Source of the DNA: Wurfbainia villosa
Lineage: Eukaryota; Streptophyta; Magnoliopsida; Zingiberales; Zingiberaceae
NCBI GenBank assembly: GCA_025175895.1
Contig: CM045989.1
Span: 25,462,428-25,526,427 of the forward strand
Direction of reading: 5' to 3'
DNA: 64,000 bases
Part shown: positions 36,077 through 46,699 of the stretch, piece after piece
How positions within the stretch are numbered: position 1 is the stretch's first letter
How the letters are laid out: every line of letters starts with the position of its first letter
The notes under the pieces: generated by a model
What the model was told of the DNA's origin: nothing
The model's database searches: none
Seen by the model: only the letters and a program-made list of their open reading frames with translations
Position numbers and translations under genes: made by a program

Positions 36077-37205
36077 ATGGCACCCAAGTAAGACTTTTTC
36101 ATTACTCTCCTTATGATTTTAGAGGATTTCTAAGAAACTAAACATTTTCCCCACTTAACATGCATCATTTCATTCCTTGCATTCATTCATGGGTCAATCT
36201 TGTGCGCATGACATATTTGACACATGACATTTTAGACTAAAATGAAAGGAACCTGAGTCCTCCACCTCTAGGCCCTCACGAGAGAGGCCTTGCTCGGATC
36301 ATTGTTTCCCCTCGGAATATCATTTGCACACCTTTAGGACCAACGAGTTTGAACTCTTAAGGATCCGGTCCATAAATCGTCATTTCTTCTCCAATAATGC
36401 ACCATATGTTAGAGAGATGGTTGAGCACTATAGACTCAATAAGTTAGTCTACTGTGATCACGATATCAATGAAGACTTACTTGTCGAATTCTATAACAAC
36501 CTACAACCCACTGAAAATAGGCTTATCTATAAGTCAAGGGTAGCCAAAACTGATATCACTCTTACTCCAGCCATCTGGAGATCATTTCTAGGATGTAGAA
36601 AGTCCTTCTCTAACCTAGAATGCTATCCAACTCTTCCTGAAAATTTAGTAGGCTTTGACCTCAATTCTATCCACGAATCCTTGTTTAGACGTCCTAGAGA
36701 TGAAGGAGTTAATTTGGTATCAGCCATGACACTAACGGCTCCTGACAACATCTTATACAAAGTCATTGTCGAATGCATTTTACCCATAGTCACCAAAGGG
36801 CAAGCCAAAGTTAGGCCACATCATTTATTGGCTCTCCACCTTCTCAAAAATCACCTTGATTTTAACATAGCTTTGAACATGTTTCTGTGCATTTTCCATT
36901 TCTCCATTCCAGTCAAGAAAAAAGTTTATATGCCTTTTGGTCACATCCTTATTTTCTGGTTAGAGTCCCTAGGCATAAACACATCCAGGGGAAAAGTGAG
37001 GGAGGTGAAAAGGATGGACTATATCCATTGGAGAAATTTATCTCTAGTCGGCATGATTCGCACCCCTTCAAGAGAGATCCAGTGGAAGGATGGCCATCAA
37101 GTTGAGGAGCATATGGATGTTGAGGAAGAACCTGTTCTTCCTGCTGAAGAACCACACCACCCGGCTCCTAATCAAGCTGAACACTTGACCACTATCACGG
37201 AGTAG
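36077..37205 (+). pseudogene. Env-like ORF of element F (putative plant transposon protein domain)
   Basis: The main frame is open from 36246 to the stop at 37203. It resembles the domain annotated as putative plant transposon protein (PF20167, family assignment from memory) and lies where Sireviruses carry an env-like ORF. It has 'RLNKLVYCDHDINED', 'LTPAIWRSFLG' and an acidic C-terminus. There is no ATG in the main frame at its start. A possible first exon begins with ATG at 36077, has a GTAAGA donor at 36088 and an AG acceptor at 36234-36235, which joins in frame but meets a TGA at 36243-36245. I see no signal peptide or strong membrane segment, so a surface role is unproven. Confidence 0.7.
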
Positions 37206-37378
37206 CTATCTCAACTTCGTGAAGCCCATGAGTCTTTTGTGAACACAATCACCATGACAATATCAGATTTCCATCTACAAACCAACCAGCGATTGACTCA
37301 AATCCAAGACACTTAAGATCAAATCCTTCAAGAGAAGATGGAAATAAAAAATATGTTGATCAATTGGACAAGTAGATA

Positions 37379-37739
37379 ACGAGCACGTTACTATGCCCTC
37401 TCCATCACCAAGCTTCCAGACCTCCGGCCAACTTGTACTCTTCCAATGGAGAACGAGCATGTTACTATGCCCTCTCCATCACCAAGCTTCCGGACCTCCG
37501 GCCAGCTTGTACTCTTCCTCTACCAAGGTTCTCCTTTGGATTTCCATCCATACCAAGGCTTATCCTTGGATTTCTCCCAAGGTCTAATGTCACTCTAAAC
37601 ATCTAACTTAGTGACCTTAGGTGTGTATCTGTCGAAGTAATGTCTTGACTATACTCTAGCTCAAACTAGATTTCTATTTCCTTGACTTAAACCTTGTTGT
37701 TAAACATTGAAACATTAGATGGGCTTGATTGCACTAACA
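37379..37739 (-). repeat. Start of a Sirevirus-like LTR in opposite orientation at the right end of F
   Basis: Read on the minus strand from 37739 it begins TGTTAGTGCAATC, matching 12 of 13 bases of the D LTR start. It then has 'accttgg' repeats and GGCCGGAGGTCCGG, a CGG-CCG box like those of Sirevirus LTRs. A tandem duplication of about 72 bp (37379-37510) contains this box twice. The outer end is flanked by TSD aaagg. How it relates to the plus-strand element F is unclear. Confidence 0.6.
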
Positions 37740-37744
37740 AAAGG

Positions 37745-37849
37745 GTCATTAGGAAGGTATCTAAGGAAGTTATCCCTAGTGAATACCTTGTTAACCCAAG
37801 GAGCTCCAATATGTATTGGGTTCCTAGGAGCGTGATCGATTCACACTAG
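37745..37849 (+). pseudogene. Element D gag, last part
   Basis: The reading frame left at 28045 resumes here and ends 'YWVPRSVI' and a TAG at 37847, the characteristic end of Sirevirus gag. The exact frame join across 28045/37745 shows that F inserted cleanly. Confidence 0.9.
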
Positions 37850-38138
37850 ATGGGTTAGGGTGTGTCAACCCTAAGTGGATGGGTAGTTAATCTAACCATG
37901 GTAGAGTTGACACTTTAGGATGTGCCAATGTGTTTTGTGAAGTTTGAATATTAATCAAATTGGCACGATTATGGTTAGAGGTCTTGGTGTGTCATTTTGG
38001 ATTTTGGCACACTTGGTAGAGTTGGTTAACATGGCAAAATGAACTTAATTCTATCAAATGGCAACTAATATTAAAATCTAGGTATTCCTATACCTTTACT
38101 TTTTAATTGTCATGCTTTTATTATCATTACCATGCCAT
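37850..38138 (+). other. Element D non-coding region after gag (left half)
   Basis: No pol start follows the gag stop. The sequence is AT-rich with stops in all frames and continues at 50209 after the Tekay-like insertion. Confidence 0.75.
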
Positions 38139-38143
38139 GACAT

Positions 38144-41100
38144 TGTCACGCCCCGAGAGCATGCCGAGCCGAAAATCAAATGGACAGCATCTCCCCTGTA
38201 CGTGGCAACATTTCGGGTTAATACAAGGCCCGTAGGCCCACAACAACAACAGTATATATATAACAAATAATAGCAGCGGAAATAAAGTGCGCATACCCAC
38301 ATCATACATAACAAAATACAGGTGTACTCCACCTGACAAGACCACAGCACTAAAACCGTACAAAAACATCAACACCAAAATAACATCCACAACATAAAAA
38401 CGAAGTCCAAATATAAACTAAGGTCCATGACATAGGACCAAAATCCAAACACAATAAACAAGTCCAATATATAACCAAAGACGAACTCCTCGGGAGACTC
38501 GAAAAAACAGAGATGGGATGGATCGGTCGGCGCAGCTCCAAGTCGTCACGAAGTCGTCTACTACAGGGCGACGTAAAAACCAGTGAGGTGGTGAGTAAAA
38601 CTCAGCAGGTAATCAGAGAAAACATGTAAATATGTGTATCAATATTACATGTCATTCAACAGTTTAATCTACTCGTACAACATGTATACATCAGCATAAC
38701 AGTAGATATGCATGCATATACTAAATAAAACTGAACATCAACGATGCTGACATACCTGGCAGTCAGCTACTCTATCCTGATCCAACCTGGGCATATAATC
38801 ACATCATAGGGTATAAAAGACAAGATTAACACAAAGATTCCTAACCTGAGTCAAGGGTATCACTGTGAATGTCCGATAGGTATACAAATATCAACCTACT
38901 ACCATACAGGAATATGCAATAGCATGTATGAATATGTACAAATAAATGCAACAGGCATAGTACATACAAATGCATCATCAAAGTGAGTATCCATATAGAC
39001 TGTATCTGTATGTATACTAATCACCATCATCCATATATATATATATACAAGCAGGTATGTATATATATATAATCATATGCAAACCACCGTATGATACGGC
39101 AATGCGACATGCATGGTCATGTCACGACCCCTACTGCTACCACGACCCGGTGGCCTAGGTGGCACGACATGACAACTATCCCGACTCACCGCCACCACTC
39201 TCGAGTGACCGAGTTGGGTAGTATGATCCAGTAGCATATGAGCATAAGTAGCTCGCTACGCAACGATGGTCCCTGCTGCTGGTCACTCCGACTAACACTA
39301 CTAATGAGTGGTCGAGTACCACGCACCTGTGACAATCGCGCAACTCCAACAACCATCGCCAATAATGGTAGAGTGCGGCACAACAAATGCTATGCCCTCA
39401 CACGATTACTCCTCTGAAAGTAATCCGGGAGGCGGGATGATCGACGACTCTCTCAACCCCAAGGGAGGCGATGTCGCCAAGATGCATGCAATGATATGAG
39501 AGTCTTGTCTCACATCTGAACATCTACCCTAGACTCTCTGCTCAACAAAGAGTCACACCCAATTGATCAAGACACTCTACCTGCAGAGAGTCACTCATCC
39601 GATCATGACAAGATAGGACCATCGGTCCGTAGCGACACACTGTCCACGACTCACATGACCATGCACACAACCTGTGGTTGGTGAATAAATGTGCAACATA
39701 CAAGTATGGAATAAGTCCTACATCTAGGGTCATAATTATCCACAGAGGATCTTTTTGCCAAATTTACAATTTATGTCATCCTCCGTACTCGAACATCTAC
39801 ACCCTCCTAAACCGTTCGACCTACTTACATCACATCAGTAAGTTCTAGATCATGCTAGGGAATATGCGTTATCAATAATCGAGCACACATATATATCAAC
39901 GGTAAGTTCAAGCAAACGATAAACAGAGCATGATCAAGGTAATATGAACACCTAAGGTTCATATCTATGCCTAAATCTGAAAATCATTTCATCTACCCGA
40001 CCAGTAGGAAATTACCTACCTGCTGTCAATGCACGTGGTAATAGAGTCCTCACGTCCGCGGACCAATCTCGTATCCACGTCCTGCAAATAACATCAATTA
40101 TCATTCAGTGAGAGCATACAACAACCATACGAATTAGAAGCTCAAAGAGTTAAGCTTGACTATTTAATTTAACTCACCGTGTCAATTAGCAAGAGTGCTA
40201 ACCCACTCATCCAACTCCATATTCGACTTAACAAAGTTAATCTCATAAAGATTTAACCTTTTTACCCCCACCCGATTCTATAGTATCATCAACAGAATCA
40301 GTTATAACTCTAATTTATAAACACAACCCTTACAGTTGTCCCGTACCACAATCAATTCTATAATTAACATCTATCATTCCTGGTTAACAAGTATGCCAAC
40401 TTATAATCATTTACAGCCATTTCAATTAGGGATTTAAACACAGCCGGCTTAATCCATCGACCGACAACCCTCCCAAAATTAATTTACATTCCTTACAACC
40501 AGACACTGCCTTCCCACTGTTTAATACTCTAGGCAGGCAACAATTTACGCAACGACAAATAAATAAATAAAAAGAATGATCAACAGCTATACCTGCACTT
40601 GAATCCAGCAGCACTGTTTTTCCCTCCACCAGCCCTGTTCGCCGGCCAAAAAACCACCGTTGCCCTAGCTTCGGCAACCAAACTAATCCTACAGCGACAA
40701 CATCCAGTAGATAACACCTCAAGCAGTTTCTACCAATATGGAATTCACAGAGAACCAGAATTGATCTTGCTTACCTGGTGTGGAATCCCGTCGGCAGCAA
40801 CTCCCTTGTTTGCCGACCCACCTCTTGCCCCAAATCCAACCTAATGAAGGAACGACCACCACTGTAGTCTCCTTGATCGGACTGTAACCCAAATCCGGGC
40901 TCTGCTCACCGGCGACCACCCGCGCTCCCAACTTCTGCCCAAATCGCTAGGTCAAGCTTCGTTACGGAAAGACTACCGCAGGCCTTCATCCACAAGTGAA
41001 TCCCCTCTGAGATCGAGGGAAAACGAGGAATGAACAGAGCCTTACCTTGCTGTTGTAATCTCCTCCGGCAGCCCAACCCCAAAACCGGCAGTAAATCTCC

Positions 41101-41667
41101 GAATCCGGCAGCCCTGTTCACCCGCACCACCGACGACTCTAGCATCGGCGACGATTGGCAGAGAAACCCCCAAATGGGTTGCTCACCGTCGACCCAAGTC
41201 CCCCAAATCGCGAACCTCCTTCGCTACTCTCGTCTGTCTGCCGTCCGCCATCCGCACGCATAGAGAAGTCGACGATCTCCGGCCGACAAGGGTTGCAGAA
41301 GTCACGCGAAGGAGAGAAAACGAGAGAAGAGGGGACTGCTCGGTGGGGAAGTTGGAGGAAGAGAGGGGCTCAGGGAAGAAGGATCGTCCCCAGAGTTGGC
41401 GGCGATCTCGCGCAAAACGCCGCGAGGGGCGTTGGCGAAACGGAAAAGGAAAAACGGCGCTTTTAATGGGTTAACGGGTTTGAGGGTTAGTGGGTTTGGG
41501 TTTAATCCAACAATCCATTAGCCCAAAATTCGATTAAGCCTAGGTTAATTTAACCCTAAGCTCCATTAATTAAACCCAAACCATTTAGATCTAGGTTAGG
41601 TCTAAGTGTATCCCTAACCAGGCATCGCCAAACGCAAAAAATTTTTTTTTTTTTCTGGTATTTTACA
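38144..41667 (-). repeat. Tekay-like element 3' LTR (left copy)
   Basis: A 3524-bp copy, colinear with 46700-50203. Differences are mostly small indels, for example around 38570, 39120 and 40610. Both copies carry AT-dinucleotide tracts (39035-39072 and 47592-47630). Short frames inside are not genes. Confidence 0.95.
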
Positions 41668-41682
41668 TTCTCCCCCACTTAT
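41668..41682 (-). other. Tekay-like element polypurine tract
   Basis: On the minus strand it reads AAGTGGGGGAGAA directly against the 3' LTR. Confidence 0.9.
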
Positions 41683-41789
41683 TAAAATTTGGTCCCCAAA
41701 TTTCATACTTAAATGCAGAAATTAATTCAATCATATTCTGAAATAACCTCATACCTCAGGTAAATAGATGAGGGTATCGAGCTCGGATA

Positions 41790-43240
41790 GTATCCTCCAG
41801 CCCGTGTAGCCTCCTCATCCAGATGATGCCGCCATCCCACCTTTACGAGCCTGGATGGTTTTGTTCTCAAGAATCGCCGCTTCCTTGCGATCAAGAATCC
41901 GAAGACCGAGTCTCCTCATAAGTCGATTCTTGAGTGGTATCGCAACCTCTTTCGTAACATGATCAGCACGTATTTCCTCAACATGGAAACATGGAATACG
42001 TTGTGAACACCCGCAAGTGTCGGAGGTAAAGCCAACCGATAAGCTACACCTCCTATCCGCTCTAATATCTCAAATGGACCAATGTAACGTGGAGCTAATT
42101 TTCCTTTTAGCCCAAATCTCTTGACTCCTTTGGTGGGTGACACTCGTAGGAATACATGGTCTCCGACTGAAAATTCCAGAGGCCTTCGCCTCCGGTCCGC
42201 ATAGCTCTTCATCTATCATGCCTCTCGATAATCGTCGTCGATGGCTCATTACCAACTCTGCATCCTTTGGATACTCACGAGGCCCCAATATACAGCTCGT
42301 TCCCCAACTTCCTCCCATAACACAGGAGATCTGCAGGGTCTGCCGTATAATGCCTCGAATGGAGCCATCTGGATAGAAGAGTGGTAGCTGTTGTTGTAGG
42401 CAAACTCCACTAAAGGAATGTGATCCTCCCAACTGCCACCGAAATCCATGACGCAAGACCTCAATAAATCCTCCAGAGTCTGAATGGTACGTTCGGACTG
42501 TCCGTCTGTCTGCGGATGAAAGGCTGTACTGAGTCGAAGCTCTGTGCCCATGGCCTGCTGCAGACTCTGCCAGAATCGCGAAGTAAATCGCGGATCTCTA
42601 TCAGATATAATACTCAATGGTACTCCATGTAATCTGATGATCTCTCGGCAGTACAATTCCGCTAGACGATCCAATGAGTCCGTCTCACGAATCGGAAGGA
42701 AGTGAGCTGATTTGGTTAATCGATCCACGATCACCCAAATCGCAGTATGTCCTTTACGGGTTCTGGGTAATCCCGTAACGAAGTCCATCGTGATATGCTC
42801 CCACTTCCATTCCGGGATCGAGATTTCCTGAAGTAACCCCGCAGGTTTCTGATGTTCGGCCTTCACTTGCTGGCATACCAGACATCGTGCCACAAAATCT
42901 GCAATATCCCGTTTCATACCGTTCCACCAGTAGAAGCGCTTCAAATCTCGATACATCCGAGTACCACCAGGATGTATAGCAAATCTCGACTGATGGGCTT
43001 CATGTAGCAATTCTTCTTTAACTGGGTGTGTGTCCGGAACACATAGTCGTCCTCGGAAACGAAGTACACCATTCTCGTCACTCGAGAAATCCTTCTGACG
43101 TTCTGAGTCTATCGTGCTGCTCAAGAACTGCAGATGCTGATCACTAACTTGTGCTTCCTTGATCCTCTCACCAATGGCGGACTGGGCAACCATAGATACT
43201 AATATCCCCCGGGATGTTTGACCGTGTTCCGACAATCCCA
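41790..43240 (-). pseudogene. Tekay-like element integrase with chromodomain remnant
   Basis: Within a long open frame ending at 42249, the HHCC zinc finger is present ('HEAHQSRFAIHPGGT' and 'CLVCQQVK'). The catalytic Asp, Asp and Glu lie in 'ITMDFVTGLPR', 'IISDRDPRF' and 'GQSERTIQTLEDLL'. After frameshifts near 42200-42260, the C-terminal part (41916-42212) has 'VFLRVSPTKGVKRFG', 'LAPRYIGPFEI' and 'VFHVSMLRKYV'. A further shifted stretch (41790-41905) reads 'RILDRKE', 'NKTI' and 'WRHHLDEEAT', the landmarks of a chromodomain. Chromovirus chromodomains bias integration towards particular chromatin; this one is frameshifted. Confidence 0.9.
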
Positions 43241-44704
43241 ACTCGGAGAACTGTCGAACCAGATCAGTAACTGCTGTCAGATGACTGGCCAGAACTCCAC
43301 GAGACTTCCTGCTCAGCGCATCCGCTACCACATTAGCTTTTCCCGGATGATACTGGATGGTGCAGTCATAATCCTTCAGATACTCCATCCATCGTCTCTG
43401 TCTCAGATTCAGCTCTTTCTGTGTGAACAGATACTTCAGACTTTTATGGTCTGTGTAGATCTCAAAGGTAATCCCATACAAGTAGTGCCTCCATATCTTC
43501 AATGCGAAAATAATGGCGGCTAACTCCAGATCGTGCATTGGGTAATTTCTCTCGTGATCTTTTAGTTGACGGGAGGCATAAGATACCACACGGTTGGACT
43601 GCATCAGAACTGCTCCCAACCCTTGGATAGAAGCATCCGTATAGAGAACCATCCCATCAACGCCAGAAGGAATCACTAAGATAGGTGCAGAAACTAGTCG
43701 TCGCTTAAGCTCCTGGAAGCTAGTCTCGCAGGCCTCTGACCAGGTGAACTTGACCCCTTTACGAGTCAGGCGAGTGAGTGGCATGGCGATACTCGAGAAT
43801 CCCTCCACGAATCTCCGATAATACGGCGGACCAAGGAAACTACGGACTCTCACTGGATTTTGGTGCTCCCAACCGTAATCGCCTCAATCTTACGGGGATC
43901 TCTGAAATACCTCTGTTGGACACCACATGTCCAAGAAAACCCACTGAGGATAACCAGAACGCACATTTGCTAAACTTGGCATACAACTGCTCCTGTCGCA
44001 AAATTTCCAATACTATCCGCAGATGTTGTTCATGCTCTTCCTCGGATCGAGAATAAATCAATATATCGTCGATGAACACTATTACGAACTGATCTATATA
44101 CCTCAGGAATACCCGGTTCATTAAGTCCATAAATGCAGCTGGGGCATTCGTGAGACCAAACGACATCACTAGAAACTCGTAATGTCCATAACGGGTGCGG
44201 AACGCTGTTTTCTGAACATCCTCATCTCTTATCCGAGGCGATGATATCTGGCCTTGAGATCAATTTTAGAATACACACATGTATCCTTAAGCTGATCGAA
44301 CAAATCTTCTATCCTCAACAGTGGATATTGTTCTTAACTGTGACTGCATTCAGCTCCTGATAGTCAATACATAACCGCAACGATCCATCCTTCTTCTTGA
44401 CAAAATGCGTGCTCCCCATGGTGAAACTAGGTCGGATGAATCCATTATCCAGCAACTCCTGCAGTTGAACTTTAAGTTCATTCAGCTCCTTTGGCGCCAT
44501 CCGATAAGGAGGTTTCGATATAGGCGCGGTTCCTGGAATCACCTCTATCGCAAATTCAACTTGCCTAGGAGGTGGCAAGCCTGGAAGTTCATCAGGAAAT
44601 ATATCTGGATACTCTCGGACTACTCGCACATCAGAGAGAGGTGGTAGTCCTTCGTTCTCAACCTTGACCAGAGATAGCAAATAACCCTGACAACCCGGGG
44701 CCAA
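43241..44704 (-). pseudogene. Tekay-like element reverse transcriptase and RNase H
   Basis: The RT start (44315-44704) has 'YPDIFPDELPGLPP' and 'PYRMAPKELNELK', then 'KKDGSLRLCIDYQELN'. A frameshifted middle (44170-44314) follows. The catalytic block with 'FGLTNAPAAFMDLMN' and 'VFIDDILIYS' is at 43840-44169. RNase H lies in the 42249-43853 frame with 'VLYTDASIQGLGAVLMQ', 'YPMHDLELAAIIFALKIW' and 'IYTDHKSLKYLF'. All catalytic Asp and Glu positions that I can see are intact, so the gene was broken by indels rather than by loss of active-site residues. Confidence 0.94.
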
Positions 44705-44801
44705 TAGCTTCGAACTGTAAGCGATATAATGGATAATCCATCATCTCTAGTACCAACAAATTCCCAATTTGGTTGATCGGTGGTGAATGTCACCACTCGC
44801 T

Positions 44802-45324
44802 CTACAATCCATTGTAGCGTGATAAGCGCCAACCGTCCATCACGAGAATAATATCGAACTCTATCATTTCCAACACACGAAGATCCCTTTGTAAGGATAT
44901 GCCGTCAAAGTCTAATGGGCAACCCTTGATTTCTTGGTGGCTAGTTAGCACCTCTCGGATGGCAAGGATCGCTAACCACAAGAAGCGAACCACAGGATTC
45001 TTCAACCCTACTCGAAATACTCTAGATACAAATGAATGGGAACTACGGTATCTATCAGCGTATCGTATATAGCATAAGCGAAACCATCAGCGTATGGTGA
45101 TCCATCGTGCCTCTCTCTCTAGTGATGGCAAAAACTTCGTCGATCTCAATATTGCCGGTTTGCATCACTGATAGTAGTGTGCCTCCACTCCATTTGGATC
45201 TGGCTCTGCGTGATGCGGAAATTTGAGTGCATGGTCTTGACGTCGGGTATCCACGTGGTACAGTCAATTCTTTGAGTCTGAATACTCTGGGTAGTAGATC
45301 ATAGGAATGCGGATCTTGGATCAT
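44802..45324 (-). pseudogene. Tekay-like element aspartic protease (frameshifted)
   Basis: The region contains 'DEVFAITRE', then 'LIDT' of the active site immediately followed by a frameshift. The next bases in the other frame read 'SSHSFVSRVF', matching the usual DTGASHSFIS. Downstream 'CPLDFDG' and 'FDIILVMDGW' are the protease C-terminal blocks. The active-site Gly is lost with the frameshift, so the enzyme is dead. Confidence 0.85.
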
Positions 45325-45479
45325 TCAGCATCCTTTATGGGCACCCCCTGTCTGATCTTGGTACAGTGTGGAAGTCTTGTGCCTCTTGTCCATATGCGAT
45401 GTCCGCGGTCTTCATCTCATTCCGCCATTCTCGCTTCCCTTTGTTGGAGCTATCGAAACTCCAAGCCTTTCGCGTATAA

Positions 45480-46495
45480 TCACGCTAGTATGACCGGCCG
45501 TTGCAATAATAGCAAACCTACGATCCAACGGACACTCGATACTCTGCGGCTTTCGGATCCACATTTATAACATCCATTCCCTCGGCCCTTACGGCTACTC
45601 GAGATCCTCGAAAACTCGATCTTTGAACGCTTTCCCTTCTCGTGATCTAGGTGACCCTTCCGCAAAGACTTGCTAGTTCCTTTCTTCTAAGTCCTCGAGT
45701 TGAACCCTCAGTTCTGCGCACTTGGTCATCTGCTTCTCGATATCCTTCTCCTTGGAAATTTGTTGGGAAGTCATCTCGATGAAGAGGGCGCGGTCCAGTG
45801 CCTCCCTGTATGAGGTAATGGTAGATCCTGACATTCGGCTCCGTATATAGATAGCAAGGCCCTGGGTGAACTGGTACATACGATCTGCATCCTGAGCTAC
45901 TAGGTGAGAGCAGAACTCTGATAGTCTGGTAAACTCTGCGTTGTACTCCATGACAGACCGATCACCTTGCTTCAGACTTAGAAATTCCTGACGACGGGCT
46001 GTAGAAAACGCCGAAGGAAAGTACTGCCTCCAGAAAGCGTCTCGAAAGCTGGCCCAAGTAATCATGCGCTCCCCGGATAGAGTCTTCTGCAATTTCCACC
46101 AAGTGACAGCCTGATCTCTGAGATGATATGCAGCAAGGCCCACCTTCTCCACATCTGCGATTCATATACTCGAAGGTGTCTTCCATATTTTCCAGCCAAG
46201 ATCGGGCAATCCATGGGTCGGACTCCCCTCGGAACAAGGTGAACTTCTCCTTGGCTGATCGTGCTAACACGAGTATCCGTGACTTATCATTGAGCCTACT
46301 GGACTCTGTGGGCTCTGGCGTAGTCAGTGGTGTATCCGGATTCTGAGGCTCCGAATCACCAATAGGGTTTTGCTGAGGTGGTGCTTGAGTAGCAGGCTCA
46401 GTCTCAACAGTATCTCGTCCCCTCCTCCGTTTGCCGCTGGATGGACGGCCTCGACCACGAGTCTGAACAGGTGGCATGACTCTGACAGTATTCAC
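45480..46495 (-). pseudogene. Tekay-like element gag
   Basis: It starts at 46495 ('MNTVRVMPPVQTRGRGRP'), Pro/Arg-rich, and reads through 'WLENMEDTFEYMN', then shifts frame. The 45673-46152 frame continues with 'AAYHLRDQAVTWWK', 'FWRQYFPSAF' and 'QGDRSVMEYNAEFTRLSEF', typical of the Ty3/gypsy gag core. A remnant knuckle 'CYKCG' at 45480-45665 is followed by shifted sequence with no matching His and Cys. Confidence 0.93.
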
Positions 46496-46680
46496 CTGTT
46501 GAACAAGTCTAGGTAAGCATCTGACTAAAGTATAAATTATCAGGAATACTTACTTCGTGTTGCTCGGAGCTTATGCCGCTGTCAATCCCATCTCACAAAA
46601 ACCAAAACCGAAAAATATACCGACTCCCGAGAATCCAAGAATCAAAAACAAAATCACAATATGGCATCGCAGAACCTTCG

Positions 46681-46692
46681 GCTCTGATACCA
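46681..46692 (-). other. Tekay-like element primer-binding site
   Basis: On the minus strand it reads TGGTATCAGAGC (initiator tRNA-Met), seven bases from the 5' LTR. The longer spacer is usual for Ty3/gypsy elements. Confidence 0.94.
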
Positions 46693-46699
46693 ATAAAGT

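Larger units (their letters stand above)
28046..37739 (+). mobile_element. Element F: env-like Sirevirus with unusual ends
   Basis: TSD aaagg lies at 28041-28045 and 37740-37744, and the D gag reading frame joins exactly across it. From the left: a 198-bp LTR, PBS, gag, PR, INT, RT, RNase H, conserved hairpin, repeat-box promoter and env-like gene, all on the plus strand. The right end is not an obvious copy of the left LTR; it resembles the start of a Sirevirus LTR in the opposite orientation. A solo Angela-like LTR splits the protease-integrase junction. The gag and pol wording is Sirevirus-like throughout. Confidence 0.8.
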
